A stretch of 64,000 nt of DNA from Sphagnum magellanicum (GCA_021904315.1 CM038912.1:12921061-12985060); one strand, 5' to 3'; positions 34,853 through 47,400 are shown, counted from the first letter of the stretch. The notes: generated by a model not told the origin, from the sequence alone. Program-made: numbers and translations.

Positions 34853-36060
34853 TCAGTGTTGGTGTTGTGTACATTTGAAAAGTACATAGGTTACCAACAA
34901 CCATGTAAAGGAGTTCAAGTCCATGCCTCTCCCCAGTAGAGCATTACACTCTAGTTTAATCACCTTAATGTGACTAGTAGTGCGAGTTTGGAACCCCATA
35001 GCCCACTCTCTTTCTTCTGGGCTTGGTTCATCCCAAGTGGTTAAAGCATGATGATACACCAGGCTTGGTCCATCTCCTTAAAAAGCATGTGCTCCTAGGA
35101 AGGAGACAAAGGTGGGCCAAGCACCTCTTAGTTTTCCTATTGTGTTTGTAGGAAACCAAGGAGGTTTTTCTTGCCTTGTAACTAGTTAGCAGGAGCTCTG
35201 ATCATCCAATATGTGAAAAACCTATAGGTTGGGGTCTCTGATGGTGCATCTCAGAGCTAATTGCAGAACTGAGAGTGGTGCAAGGTTGGTCCACTAGTTG
35301 CGCAGCCGATGCACATAAAAACCGCATTATGCCGCATCGAATAGGAGCAGCTCTCCAAGGTAATGTTTGACCAACGTGTAATGCTCCTGGACTTTATCCT
35401 TGTAGTTAAACTGAGAAAGGGTGTTTTCAATTATGTCACCAAATGTAGGCGAAATGGATTGAGCCTAAGTGATCAATCGTACCATGTCCGTGAAAAGATC
35501 GAATCTTGTGTCACTCAAGCCTTCTCCAAATCCAACCACTGAAAATCCTTAAATCTCCCAACCTGAAATGATGAGGTCCACGGGGCCAAATAATTCCATA
35601 TGTTTTTTCTAAATTAGTTGTATGTCAAAAGGCAAGAAAATGAAACTGGCCTTCCATGTAGTGGTTGCAAACATAGTTATGACATTCTTCATTTTGCACA
35701 TTAAAATTCTTTAAAATTCTTCATTTAGCACCTTGTCATAACATTCTTTACCCGCGAATGTTTACCAAATTACACTGGTTGATCTATAAATTTTTTAAAT
35801 TTTTTTTTAAATTCTTGCTTCTTTGGGCTTCCATAACATTCTCGCACCAAGAATGTCATAACTATGGTTGTAAACTATTATGGAAATTTGGTTGTGAGCT
35901 CCATCATTTTTTATGCTACCACTTGCCTTGCAATAGGATCAATGTTTATGTAGAAATACCTCCAAACCACCATCCAAGATTGTAGTAGGGCTTCGAGACC
36001 TGTACCAATACCACCAAAAAGCTCTAGTAATGTAATCCCCTCCTTAGGCAGTGTCGAGGT
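34853..36060 (-). pseudogene. Cytosine-5 DNA methyltransferase-like domain in gypsy Pol (broken)
   Basis: Between protease and reverse transcriptase the - strand encodes about 400 residues that look like a C5 methyltransferase. Motif I is LELFGGIGTG (36027-35998), followed by RYFYINIDPIARQVV, an acidic position after the second strand as in AdoMet-binding folds. Near 35585-35530 comes GPVDLIISGWEI*GFS, where family enzymes have the catalytic Cys (usually PCQ; here the Cys is gone). Then GEGLSDTR, IENT near 35420-35434 (motif VI is ENV in most enzymes) and EREWAMGFQT. LGRGMDLNSFTWLL (about 34940-34895) resembles motif X. The domain is split by a 195-bp MITE (35672-35866) and several stops. Cytosine methyltransferases captured by retrotransposons are known in some eukaryotes, so capture is plausible. 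The family call rests on motif order. Confidence 0.72.
35672..35866 (-). mobile_element. 195-bp hAT-type MITE, copy B
   Basis: Perfect 18-bp terminal inverted repeats CATAGTTATGACATTCTT bound a 195-bp sequence. It is flanked by GTTGCAAA (35664-35671) and GTTGTAAA (35867-35874), an 8-bp target duplication with one mismatch, as made by hAT-family transposases. It is the near-identical reverse complement of the copy at 51489-51683. The differences I can see are confined to an A/T run in the middle. It encodes no protein and interrupts the methyltransferase domain of the gypsy element. Confidence 0.88.
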
Positions 36061-36449
36061 GATTAGTTGACAAAGTACTAGCTTAATTGGTTCGCCATGG
36101 CTCTCCATGTTCTCAAAACTAAACAAAGCTTTGACCAAAGGCTCGTGGGCTGCTTTAAACCTCTGTAAAACCTTTGGTTTGAGTTGAATGTCCGTAAGAA
36201 CCACCCTCAAGCTTTCAATGACTTGGGCGTAAGCTATCTCTTCTTCATCTCCCTCTATCCATTCGTGGCTAGCTTGTTGGATGTAAGAAATGGTGTGTGC
36301 TTCCTTGAGCATACAATGGTGAACCATAGGACTATGGTTCCCATGTAAATCAAAGGGTATGTATCTTAGGTGGTGGCCATCAATCTCCCAATCCATTCGG
36401 TAGTATGCATGTTCAAACCAGTTGTTAATTGTGAAACTTGGTGGAAACA

Positions 36450-37270
36450 GGGCCTTTTACCCAATGAGCACATCGTAACTAATGGCATTAATGACTAAAC
36501 ATCTAACTTGTAAACAAAGCTCATGATTTGTACCTTCATTGAAATTAAGTGCAATCAAATCCGAACTTTTCCCAAGTACCTTTTCTACGCTCCCACTAAC
36601 GGTGCGAATTTGCCACATAGATTTCCGTAGTTTGGAATCAAGCATGCCCATCTTTTTGGCAAATTAAACTCCAATGACAACTCCGGTGGCGATGGAAGCT
36701 CTCTCACTAAGCACCGCTTCGGAAATGAGTGAAAGATTTTACGGAAAGAATGGTTATCCACAATGCCTTTGCTGAATAACAAATCCACAAGTGGGGTGTT
36801 TTTAACTCCCTTTTGATATGTGAATGTAAAATCAGAGGTAGGAGAGCCACTAGTTCAGCCATGCTAGAACTAATGACCAGATTATGAACACCATCTACAA
36901 CACATGAGCCAATCAAATGTCTTTCCAAGGTGTTGGATGGGACCCTTGTAGCATGTGGATCAGGGATTGGTAAAAAACCTAATGTAGTGTTTAGGGTATC
37001 CTTTAGTATTGCAATTATGTCCCTGGTGTTTAGCTTCAAATTTTGAAAACTAAACAACAGTGTACTCACAAGCTTTTACGCCACTTCACACATTTGAAGT
37101 TGGCACTCCATAAGCCGATCAATGGAAAATTGTGTGTTATCCTTATGTACATGTACTCCTAAAACATGAGAATTTGATGCCCTAGCAACTTGTGATGTAA
37201 TAGTCTCCTCCCCCTTCATTAATAATGTGCATTCTTCTTTCGTGTTGAGAAGACGAAAAGATTGTGGCAT
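36450..37270 (-). pseudogene. Gypsy protease region (broken)
   Basis: On the - strand, SCVVDGVHNLVISSSMAEL (about 36900) aligns with the aspartic-protease active-site region of retroelements (D-[ST]-G followed by hydrophobics; here DGV). About 130 residues later AISYDVLIGQ (36480) matches the YDVLLG signature near the protease end. The stretch down to about 36100, including HHLRYIPFDLHG and ASHEWIEGDEEE, links to the methyltransferase domain. The domain identity is inferred from position and these two motifs. Confidence 0.6.
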
Positions 37271-38635
37271 GACTGCTCAAGCTCCCCTAGCCCTAGTAAT
37301 AGGACTTGAACCAAATGTGAATCCATCAGTCCAAATTACCTGCCTAGTGGCAGAAACTTTGGGTGCCACACTAACCCTTATGCTACAAAGTAGGAAGGGC
37401 AAAAAGAAGTGGCAAATTTTGGTGTGAAACTATAATTGTGTGCACTAGAAAAAACATACTCCCCAACCATGGCATCGTGTGAGAAGTCAAAGAACGACCT
37501 AGGAGGTCCCTCGTGTGATCTTAAACCCTGCATAGGTTAAGCATGACTAGTTGGTTGGGAAGACTTGCTTTTAATGATTCGAGTTCATTTTGCAAAGTTT
37601 AAACTTAAATAGCATGGGCTTGAAGCACCTCCCTCTTATCAACATTGTGTTCCTTCTTCTTAACATTTTTATTGGAATTACCCTTGATGGGGAAAGCCTA
37701 AGTGGAAGGCTGAGGTGCCTTGGCTTTGGGTTAAGGGGCAGCGGAAGATGCTGACAGATTTTGCCATGGTAATCAAAGTTGCTTCCGTTCCAGGAACTTG
37801 GAAAAACAAACAGCTTCCTGATATCCCTTTTCCCATAATAATCACAAAAGAAATCCTTGGAAGGAATGTTGTAGTCACTAACTTTGTGGGCAGGATTACC
37901 GTAGTAGTTACAAGAAGGTAAGATGGGTGCAGTTAAGTGCATCGCTTTAGCCCTTGAAAAAGAATGTGATGATCTAGTTGGTGTAGCTGGTGGAAGCTAA
38001 GGCCTTGAACGTGATGGAGGCCTCAAAGTACGAGCCTCATAGTGTGCATGAGCCAGTTCTAGCTTTTTAGAAATGTTATACACATCCAATAAAGTATATG
38101 AGTCTCCAAATTCTACAAAAACCCGTTGCAAAACCTATGCATGGAATGTCGAAATACTTTCCAACGAACGAAAATACCAATGGGTAGCTTCCAAGTTTGT
38201 GATGCTCTGAGTATCTTCTTTAAGCTTGAGAAACCTCATGTACAACATCTTGAAGGTTTCATCCTTCTACCAAGAGAAGGTGGCGAATTGTAGAATTTTT
38301 TTAGAACTTTTGACCGAAAATTCCAACTCAAGAACTCGAAAAAATTCCCCCATTGGATCAACAAAATCTGGTACATCGATGGTGGGAGGAATGTTTGTAG
38401 TAGCAACAATGAGTTGTTGAAGAGAAAAGTTTACGGGAGTACATATCGAATCTGGATTATTGGGCATAATCCCATGATCTGCAATGGCAACTTGTAGTGC
38501 AGCTTGAGAGGCGGTGGGAATGCTTGTGGCATAAGCTGGATTAGGGATTTGGGCGACGCCCAAAATCTTGGGAGAATGTTGCTCATAGACATCCAATGCC
38601 TCATAATGTGAACGTTTCGGTGTAATTAGCGCCAT
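37271..38635 (-). pseudogene. Gypsy gag (broken)
   Basis: It begins at an ATG at 38635 (MALITPKRSHYEALDVYEQ) and is open for 122 codons before the first stop. Capsid-like text continues in other frames (FKMLYMRFLKLKED; LELAHAHYEAR). Near 37930-37830 two zinc-knuckle positions read CNYYGNPAHKVSDY and CDYYGK, where CxxC is expected. The Cys-to-Tyr changes need one G-to-A (on the coding strand) each, typical of methylcytosine deamination. Gag precedes protease as expected. Confidence 0.75.
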
Positions 38636-39931
38636 ACTTGAGCTCTAATTCACAAACCATAATTGAGAAAGTTGCCTTGAACTCCTTCATAGAAATTGTA
38701 CTTAGCCTTCCGCTGAACTTCTCAATTCTCCCAGAGGAACTACTAACCTACATTGTGTATATGCATGTAAAGGTAACAACTTGCAGCGAAATATACAATG
38801 ATGGTGTGAAAGTTAGTGTGGCAACAAGCATACCCCATTGATTAACCCTTCCAAATGGACTCTGATGTACCGTTGATGTAGTGTAACCTAAACCTGAATT
38901 CCTGGAAGGAATTATACTACATGACGGTGGCGCTATAAACGCTTAATGGTACCGTCATGAAGATTGTGAATTCAAAGAAAATTGTTCAAATGATTATGTG
39001 TTATTTCATAGCTGATACCTTGGCTATGGCTGAACAGTAGTGCTCTCATCATCCGAGGACATGGTGTTGTCCCATGCCCCAAAATTTTGTAGTAATACAG
39101 AACACTAGTTACAAAGTTTTAACACAACATACAGTTTGAAAAATACAGTGTTTTAATGGGGATGAACGACGACGAACAAACATCGATGGGCGGACATCTA
39201 TGGACGGATGTCAAATGGAAAGACATCGGACGTGGGATGTCAAATGGAATGGCGACACACATCGAACGGAACAACAACACACATCAAATGAAACGACAAT
39301 GCATGACAAACGGAACAAAACATAATCAATGGCGACGGCACTGCAAAGTGGTACGTGTATGTGAGCTCTCTAACGATGGCCTGTAAAAGAGAAGAGAGAA
39401 TTTTTTTTCATCTACTTCATTTATTATTATTATTATTCTCTTCTTATTTTTCTTCCATAACTACTACAAAGGTTACTCACTACATGACTGCAAGCTCAAA
39501 AACACACAAGAATGCATAGCCTAGATGCTAACCTCAAAACCCATGTACAAGGAAAGCAAGTGTATGTGGGGTTACATCACCTGGTGTAGATCTTGTACTA
39601 TAATTAAACCTTGTGTGTGTGCTCCCAAGACCTAAAGCTAGTAGTAAAACAAACTTTGAAGCTATTGGCTCCTTCCTCCTTCTGAAACTTCGGAACTCAT
39701 AACTTCACAACTTGTAGCTTATTTCCAATGTCCTTTCTCCCTCGTTTACACTGCTACTAGTTATGGTTGTTATTGTTTCTGTTATAGCTATAAATATGAG
39801 TAAAAAAAGACAAAGAAGTAATAGCAATTCAAGAACACAAAAAACCAACAAACAAAAGAAACCCAAGAAACTCAAAGCTAGGAAAAATTTGTCACTTTCA
39901 ATATTAAGCAATCGAGAGCAATTTTTTTAGG
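38636..39931 (-). other. Gypsy leader, primer-binding-site candidate and rest of 5' LTR
   Basis: No gene is present on the element's strand. Near 39013-39025 the - strand reads AGGTATCAGCTA, which matches the TGGTATCAGAGC initiator-tRNA primer site at nine of twelve places, so the 5' LTR should end just upstream (about 39030). A low-complexity stretch rich in GACATCGGA/AACGGAACAAC words (39150-39330) and an ATT microsatellite (39421-39436) follow. The LTR-type sequence between 39030 and 39931 has no counterpart in the 3' LTR region, so one of the LTRs has been rearranged. Confidence 0.45.
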
Positions 39932-40246
39932 ATTAAATTGAAAAGAAGGAAAGAAAACGTAATGTATGTAAATGATGGCCATGCAACAGCCATTATGAGC
40001 ATCTAGAAATCCATTCTGACTATGGAGGAAATTCTCCTTGACAAAGGAATTTTAGAAAAACTAACAAGAGAAAGGAAGAGCTTGGGCTTTTATACAGTTG
40101 TCAACAAAGCTGAAATCCTAAACAAACCATAACCCTAAAACACCTAATAGCGTACAATAACCTAAGAATGTACATTAACCCTAAAGGCATGATTGGCATG
40201 CCTGTAACCGACCATCATGTATGAGGCCATGCATACAAGCATGTCA
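39932..40246 (-). repeat. 5' LTR (first part) of the gypsy element
   Basis: These 315 bases match 31060-31374 of the other LTR with roughly 85-90% identity, including ACCCTAAAACACCTAATAGC and the CATGATTGGCATGCC stretch. The outer end on the - strand reads TGACATGCTTG, matching TGTCATGTTC. The flank on the right (TCTCCGTGGTCTACC) continues the 65-bp tandem array broken at 30880. Confidence 0.75.
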
Positions 40247-41225
40247 TCTCCGTGGTCTACCCTCTTGCATTGATGCTCTCAATGACAACAATGCTCTAAG
40301 TAAAGGTCAATGCCACTTTGATTTATATATTGTTTATGTTTTTGTTAAATGGAAACTCAAAAGAAAATGAAAAATGGTGCAACAAATTAATAAGCTTCAA
40401 CAAAATCTGCAGATGGCATGGGAGGTGTCATGAATGAAAGAGATTTGGAGGCATGCGTGATGGGACAACAAATGCAAGTGAACGTTGAAGATGTGGTTGC
40501 ATTGGGTCCAAGTGAAATTGTTGAAAAGCAAATATAAGCGAATGTTGACATTAGGGAAACACTTACAACAAATGTTGATAGAATTGTGGTGGATTTGGAA
40601 AATTTTATTTTGATGATAAAATAACAAGAAAATGTAATTCATACTCCAATGTTGGAGCAAGAGAATGTAAATGATGATGTTGAACCTCACGCACATATTG
40701 ATGGAATAGACATATTGAATTTCATTTATTAAAATTTATTGCCCCACCCATCCTTTCAAGTGGAGAGGATGTGTGGGGTTTTTTTGTCAAATTTGTGATT
40801 ACAATACCCTCATTAATTGTGGTTTAAATCTTTGCCCCACCTTCTTTCTCCATGTGAAAAAGTGGGTGGGGCATTTTTTTGCTCAAAATCTCTAGGTAAT
40901 ACTTTAAGGTTTTGTAAATTGTATTGTTTTCTTTACGGTTAGTTTCATTTTGTGCAATTTTGAACATTAGGTTTTTGTAATACTCTCATCTTATATCAAA
41001 GGTCTTTGATCTTTATGCAATACCTTCATCTTGTGTTTTTAATCTTTTATCTCTTTGTGCAAAACCCTTATCTTGATTTTTATCTTTGATTTTTTTATGC
41101 AATACCCTCATCCTTTATTTTTATCTTTTATCTTTTATTTTTTTGTGGAATACCCTCATCATGTATTGGCTAACTTTCACCCAAAACGTTAATTCCCCAA
41201 ATCAGGTTTTTTTTTTTTTTTTGTT
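40247..41225. other. Array remnant, then unassigned AT-rich DNA
   Basis: 40247-40300 holds about one unit of the 65-bp array that otherwise ends at 30879. The rest is AT-rich. Between 40740 and 41170 the phrase TGCAATACCCTCATCTT...TTTTAATCTTTTATC recurs at intervals of about 45-60 bp, a diverged tandem repeat. No gene is seen. Confidence 0.45.
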
Positions 41226-41640
41226 ATTTCGATTTCAGATGTGGTTACCCCTCCCCAATTACCCTATAGGGTGTACATTGGGCAAGGGATGGTGCAAAGT
41301 TTACTTGTAAAGTTCATGGGTGTAATGTGACTGACACTACCAAATATAATTTGGTACAACATTTGCAAATGTGGCACAATGTGATTTTGAAACCTGGCAA
41401 GTTTAGACACCCATCTATTCGAGAGGACGACTTGAGGCATCAAGATCACGTGGCCATGAGTGCGTGGGTCTTGAACAACCCTTTAGTTCAATTCCATCAC
41501 AACGAACAAAAGGCGATTGTTAGGGTTAGGAAGCACACAAACCTAGACTAGGATAGGCTCCAAGTCGCTTTGCAAAACACATTTGAGGTTCCTAAGTTTG
41601 CACTTGTTAAGCTAATTTCTAGCCACATTTTTTAGCTTCT
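41226..41640 (+). pseudogene. BED-like zinc finger remnant of a DNA transposon
   Basis: Read with one frameshift on the + strand, TCKVHGCNVTDTTKYNLVQHLQMWHNV has C-x4-C and H-x4-H spacing of a BED/C2H2 finger, as found at the N-terminus of plant hAT-type transposases. Text continues as FRHPSIREDDLRHQDHVAM and NEQKAIVRVRKHTNLD before stops. No transposase core follows on this strand. The source family is not certain. Confidence 0.45.
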
Positions 41641-42741
41641 TAGCATGACTACATGGGGTGTGGGGTCCATCTCTTTCAACGTGAGGCTAAGGTGGAAGGT
41701 GATGAGGACCTTATAATTTTGATTTGAACGACTAAAACCGAGTATGTAGAAACATGCAAAGGTGTTTGGATGGAATGCAACTAAAAGTCTGCAATTAATA
41801 ATATGATGTGGTAAAGGGAGATCGGCCTTCTTATAAATACCATGAATAAAAAATGATTCATGGTTGATAAGTTCTAACAATGCCATACTCAATTTTATTT
41901 GAATTTCAAGTTTTAAGTTTCATATATAATATTTATTGTATTGTGTTGTTTGTTTTAGGGTTCAAGGCACCATTAAGGAAGTGTTTATGGCCGATGTTGT
42001 GGAGGTTACTTTGGTCAATCGTGGGGTATTCACGCATTGGCACACCCATGATGGTTGCATAAGCGTGGTATAAGAAGGCCAATGGGATCCCATCCCCCTT
42101 CAATAATTACACAAATAGCCCATAATTTATCCACATTTTGATTAGGAAGTTGTTTTGGATTTCAAGATGTTACAATAACAATTTATCTTTGAAGCAACCA
42201 CACATTTACCATTATGACATGTTCCCCATTTTATGGTGATTTTGTTTTGGACTTGGGCATTTCTGTAACATTTTTGTAACAAATGTCACCCATATTTTTT
42301 TATTTAAGGGATTTTATTTTCTTTTTGCACCATCTTGTGTTAATGGTTAAAAATACATTCTCACATATTTTTATATGTATGTTTGATAAAATTATCAACA
42401 AAATTAATTTAGTCTTGCATTCACACAAAAAAACCTATATTTACTCCCAAAAATTAAGAGTTCAAACCTAGAAAGAAAGCAATACCCTCATGAAGGTATT
42501 CAATAAACACCTTGGGCTAAATTATTTTGGTACACGCTATTAGAGGGGTATTGTTCATGCTAAGAGTTACCACTCAATGCATGTGTAATACCCATTTCAT
42601 GGTATCCCATGAATCCTAAGGCATGCACATCATACTTACAACCCATGATGTAATTTGGCCATGTGTGAAAAGCAACACGTAACTTGTAATGCATCCATAG
42701 CAAAAAGGTTTTAAAACATGCCATACTTGGAAGGGAGCAAA
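41641..42741. other. Unassigned AT-rich DNA
   Basis: No gene or bounded repeat is supported. Short open frames occur on both strands without recognisable motifs. Confidence 0.4.
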
Positions 42742-43785
42742 TTACTTACTGAGTTGGCAATAATAGCCCCAAAAGTATTGTGTCCAAGCAACACCAAGTT
42801 GTAAGTTATCAAACCTTTCAACCACCATCTCCCTCCCATGTGTCTTGAAAGATTCGATGGTCTCATTTGGGTTGATGGACATGAACATCATCATGTGGAA
42901 GCGATCAAATATTACACACCTCACCTTTGGATCTTTGATTTTTTCCATGGAATGCAAGTGCCATGCTTTCAACACATGCCATGTGCAAAGAAAAATTAGG
43001 ATAGGATCTTGATTCCACACAATTTTTCCATGGTACATCCAACATCAATGTGGTTACCATGAACAACAAATGTGTTACATAATCTTCATGTTTACATAAT
43101 ATAAAAACATAAAAGAATGTAACAAAAAATTAAAAAATAATATACAACCTACCCTAATGTTCAAAGTTCTTGTGGGGCATCATCCATAATGAAACATGAT
43201 GGTTTCCAATGTGGCATATGCAAAAGGAGCTTTGTCCGTAGGGCACCCAACCACTCCACCAAATCTTCACATGTTTGTCAACTCATGATGACCCAAATGA
43301 CTTGCACCCATGTGTGATGAAAATCAAATGTCATCAATGATTGAATGGAAAATGTCAAGTTTTTGTGTACATGCCAAGTGCCCCTCTTGTGCTTCCAGTC
43401 CAAATAAGTGATATCTTGGAATTGTAGGAAATCATCTCAAGTCGTTCATTCATCCACATTTGCTTGTGCCCACCAAATTTCCTTGTGCTTGTCATAAATT
43501 TGTTTCATGGTGTACCATATAACCCTAATTGGGTCCATATAAACTCCTTCAACTTGTGGGACATGTGTGGAGCATACTTTGACATCCATGATGTGGACCT
43601 TAGGTCACATGCACCATGAAAAGGATCTCCATTGGCTTGAATGTGAATCCGATGGTTAAAAATGATTTCCACCACATTTGGCCATGTATGAAGCCTCTTG
43701 ATGGAAACGTGGGTCAAACAAATGTGTTTGATTGACCTTATGTGATTGGGGTCTTTTTGGTGGTCCTTGGCCCATAACCACATTC
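42742..43785 (-). pseudogene. MULE/FAR1-type transposase remnant
   Basis: Three blocks on the - strand line up as one protein. 43783-43505 reads DPNHIRSIKHICLTHVSIKRL and WMSKYAPHMSHKLKEFIW, an N-terminal DNA-binding-type segment. 43480-43140 continues through stops with KHKEIWWAQANVDE and CFIMDDAPQEL. 43038-42742 reads CTWHVLKAWHLHSMEKIKD and AWTQYFWGYYCQ. The pattern of a DD-type acidic position followed by CxWHVxKAW is that of plant MULE-like transposases. Stops and frameshifts make it non-functional. No terminal inverted repeats were found. Confidence 0.6.
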
Positions 43786-44929
43786 ATACTTACAAAACAT
43801 AATTTCCATTAATCAAATCAAAAGACACAAGAACAACTAACCTTAAAACTTGCAAAAATGACCAATGGAAAAAGGTTTATAGGTTTGAAACCATACCAAG
43901 TATGTCTGAAGTGATTTTTTGTCGTTGGATGTTTTTACATTTTTTTGTGGGGACAAATTTTTGGATATGTTCCACTCAACTGAAGTTTGCATATCCCCTC
44001 ATTCACCTTGCAAAAACTTAGAGACATGAGCATGGGGGGATGTATGCAGTTTCAATTACCACCTTGTTTTGGCCTCCATGCCTAAACCCATATTTCCACA
44101 CCAAGTCCACATTCAAAAAAGGTGACTTTGCAAGGTTTTGGATCTCAATGGATTGGAACAATGGAGTTCACCCCATGCTTTGAATTGCTGAAGAAATAAC
44201 CTTGTAATATGAGTCTTCAACTTGTGGAAACCATTGGAATACTTTCACATGTTTGCAAATTGTAATAATATTAATCAACAAAATCCCTAAACCTTACAAG
44301 TGAACCTTACCATAACACTAGTAGAAAAATGTCAATTTGCGATTATAATTTGTGAGTAAAAAACAATTACAATAAACTTTGCAACTAAAAAACCCCTTAA
44401 ATGAAATCGCATTGAACCTTTAATCACAAATGATGACTTAATGTGATGTTAATACATTTCCCATGGATGAAGTATATAATCAACATATACACTTCTATCT
44501 TTTAACTAATGTATAACATTTGTAATTACTAACCATTCTTTTGTAACTAGTAAATAACCCTATCACTAATTGCCATTTTTTGGGCAATTTATTATTATTA
44601 TTGAAATATTAATAGATTTTAGCACATACTTTAATCAAATTTAGACATGTGGCAAAACTTGAAATTTTTAGTATATGATATTATATAATATATAATGAGA
44701 AAAAATCAACATGGTCCAATTTCAATTATTTACATGATGACATTTGGATAAAGGAAAATTTGACATGTGACACCTAGAATCATTTTTTATGAAAATTAAA
44801 ATTTTATTGAAATTTTGATCTCACCCATGCATTATGATTATTCAATTTAAAATATATATTGTGACACATGGCATAATCAAAAGTTGCCACATGGCATATT
44901 GATTGAATTTTGGGAAATTTTATTAAAAT
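43786..44929. other. Unassigned AT-rich DNA
   Basis: No gene is supported. A CACTAGTAGAAAAATG motif at 44316 resembles a CACTA-element end, but no partner end with matching duplication was found. Confidence 0.4.
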
Positions 44930-45090
44930 AAATAATTATTTGCATAAGTGGGTAGGTAGGTAAAACTATGTGCATAAAAAAATACCTACTTACCTAAGAT
45001 ACATACCTACCCAAGCTACTTACTTACTTACCCACCTAGCTACCTAAATAGGAAATTAAATAAATAGGTAGGAAGGTAGAAAGGTAAAAA
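44930..45090. repeat. GGTAGGTA / TACCTACC inverted simple repeat
   Basis: GTGGGTAGGTAGGTA on the left, ACATACCTACCCAAGC and CCCACCTAGCTACC in the middle, and AATAGGTAGGAAGGTAG on the right form short alternating direct and inverted tetranucleotide runs. These could fold into several hairpins. No coding content. Confidence 0.6.
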
Positions 45091-47400
45091 AATAATTGAG
45101 TTGAAAAGTAACCATGTAAATATTTTTATTTTATTTTATGTTTTGCCTTTAAGGTTAAACTTTTTTGAGTTCATCCCAAATGGCACATGATATTTAATGT
45201 GAAATCCAAAGAAAAAACAACTTTTTATATATTTTGTAAATTGACATTAAAAGACAAAACATATGGGTTAAGCCTTTTAGTTGCACCTTACTCATAAATT
45301 CAATTGTAACTAAAAATGATTCATCCACAAGTTTTATAGTTGTTATTAGTTTTATAAATTATATAATTAAACATGTTAAAAAAAAAAATTTGATTAACTA
45401 ATTAATTAGCTAATTAATTACCTATTCATCCACCCCCTTACAAAACTATTTATTACATTTTTAAAAAAAATATTTAAAGTTTTTTAGAAATAACATTGGT
45501 CATTATTCTTTCATTGTTTCCAATAACTAATCAATTGGTTCATACTAATAATTCACTACTAATAATAAATTATTTCAAGAAATAACTATATAATATCTAA
45601 TTAATTAATCAAGTCAAAAATTAATTATTTAAGATTTTAATATATCTAATCATTTGGCAATTACTTCTAAAATAGTAATAATTTTTTTATTCAATTATTT
45701 AAATAAATATACTATCTTTACCTCTGAAAATAAACCTTTTAAATTGCTAATGATCAACTAATTAAGTAAAATATAATTAGGTATTAATTGATTATTTTTA
45801 AAATAATTTCATAACTAATTGGTAATTCCTATATAATAACTATAAATTATTAAATTTCTAACTTATCAACTTAATTAGTAAATATTAAATCAGTTTTAAT
45901 AAACCATTAATATTAATTTATTAATATTAATTAGCTATTAACCATATTTATTTTATTAATAAAATTTTAACTATCACATAATTCAATCAATGTTGATAAA
46001 ATAATAAAAATTACTACTTTATATTAATAAATATTAATTAATTGAAAGATTAAATATTAGATAAAAATAATATATTATGAATTTTATTTATTTATTAAGT
46101 AAAAGTTAAATCAGTTTTAACTAATCATTGATAATAAGTAGACAATTTAATTTGTGAAGAATTGATTATTTATTATTCACTGGGCTAACTAAATATTTAC
46201 TAACTAATAGTCATTAACTATTAACCATAACTCTTGATTAACTACCTAAATCAGATTATTGAGATATTTTAGAACTAATCGTATATTTCAGAATTAATTA
46301 AATAAGAAATAATCAGATAATAATTATTTATTTCATAATAACTAATTATTTAGTAGTATTTTAATAAATTATTGACAAATCATTGATTGATAAACATTAT
46401 ATATAGATTATTCATTTATAAACTTATTGACTTGTTGATTAAAACAAAGTAATTTCTTATTAACTAACTATTGTTTCATAATTCATAATCAATTAATTAA
46501 TTAAGATGAATAATTCATGAATAATGATGAATTATTATATCAGTTTACTATTTAATATTTAATTAATCAACAAAAAGTTTATGAACTAACTAGTAAATAA
46601 TAATTGATTATTTAATTATTTGGTATTAGTTTAAATATAATTAAATTATTAAAAAACATTTAGTTCATACTTTATACCAGTTAATGAATTATTTGAAAAT
46701 AATCTTGCCTGATAATTAATGTTTGTTTACTACAATGATTATATCATATTAATTTGACCTTGTTACTATAATTTATTTATATTTTAATAATGATGACATA
46801 TTTTTAAATGAACCATATGAAATCAAAATGATTTTTTTTCAATCCAATATGCCCATAATATGGTCAAATATATGTTAATATACTCTAAACACAAACTAAA
46901 TATTTTAACATACCATGAATACAAGTCAAATATGTTTAATATACCTTGAATATAATTTGAATGCACTTTAATATGTTAAATAAATTTAATAAAATCTATA
47001 TAATATAGTCTTAATGTAATCCACAAAACCTTAACGTACTTAATAAATGTATAAAGACACCATAATAAATAACTAATTTGTAATTAATTTTGCAACTAAA
47101 TGAATATAAAAGCCTATTCTTGGATGAAAAATCTAATAAGCTAATTAATATGGAAAGATGTGTAATTTAATAGTCGCACCATAGTCACAAAAATAGTCAT
47201 AAAGTTGAAAAGATAATGACTAGTTGTAAAAATGATAAAACAAAATTGTAAACAATAGGTAGTTGCAAGGTGTCGCATGTAGTTGCAAATTATATGGTTA
47301 CATATTACAAGATTTCTTTTAATGTAATTGCTAAAGGAGTAGTTATTTGCAGTAATATTTAGTTAGTGCATTTCTATTTACTTAGTTACTGTTTTAGAAA
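45091..47400. other. Extremely AT-rich 2.3 kb
   Basis: Nearly all words are A/T combinations of TTAATTAATTA, ATTATTTA and AATAATTA type, with long stretches of a few percent GC. There is no open frame of note. It could be a matrix-attachment-like region or an old microsatellite-derived block, but nothing in the sequence decides this. Confidence 0.5.

Noticed and set aside
44316..47368. CACTA transposon from CACTAGTAGAAAAATG (44316) to TTAGTG (47368)
   Set aside because: The inner parts of the two ends are only weakly similar, the 3-bp flanks (TAA and CAT) do not match, and no CACTA transposase is present.
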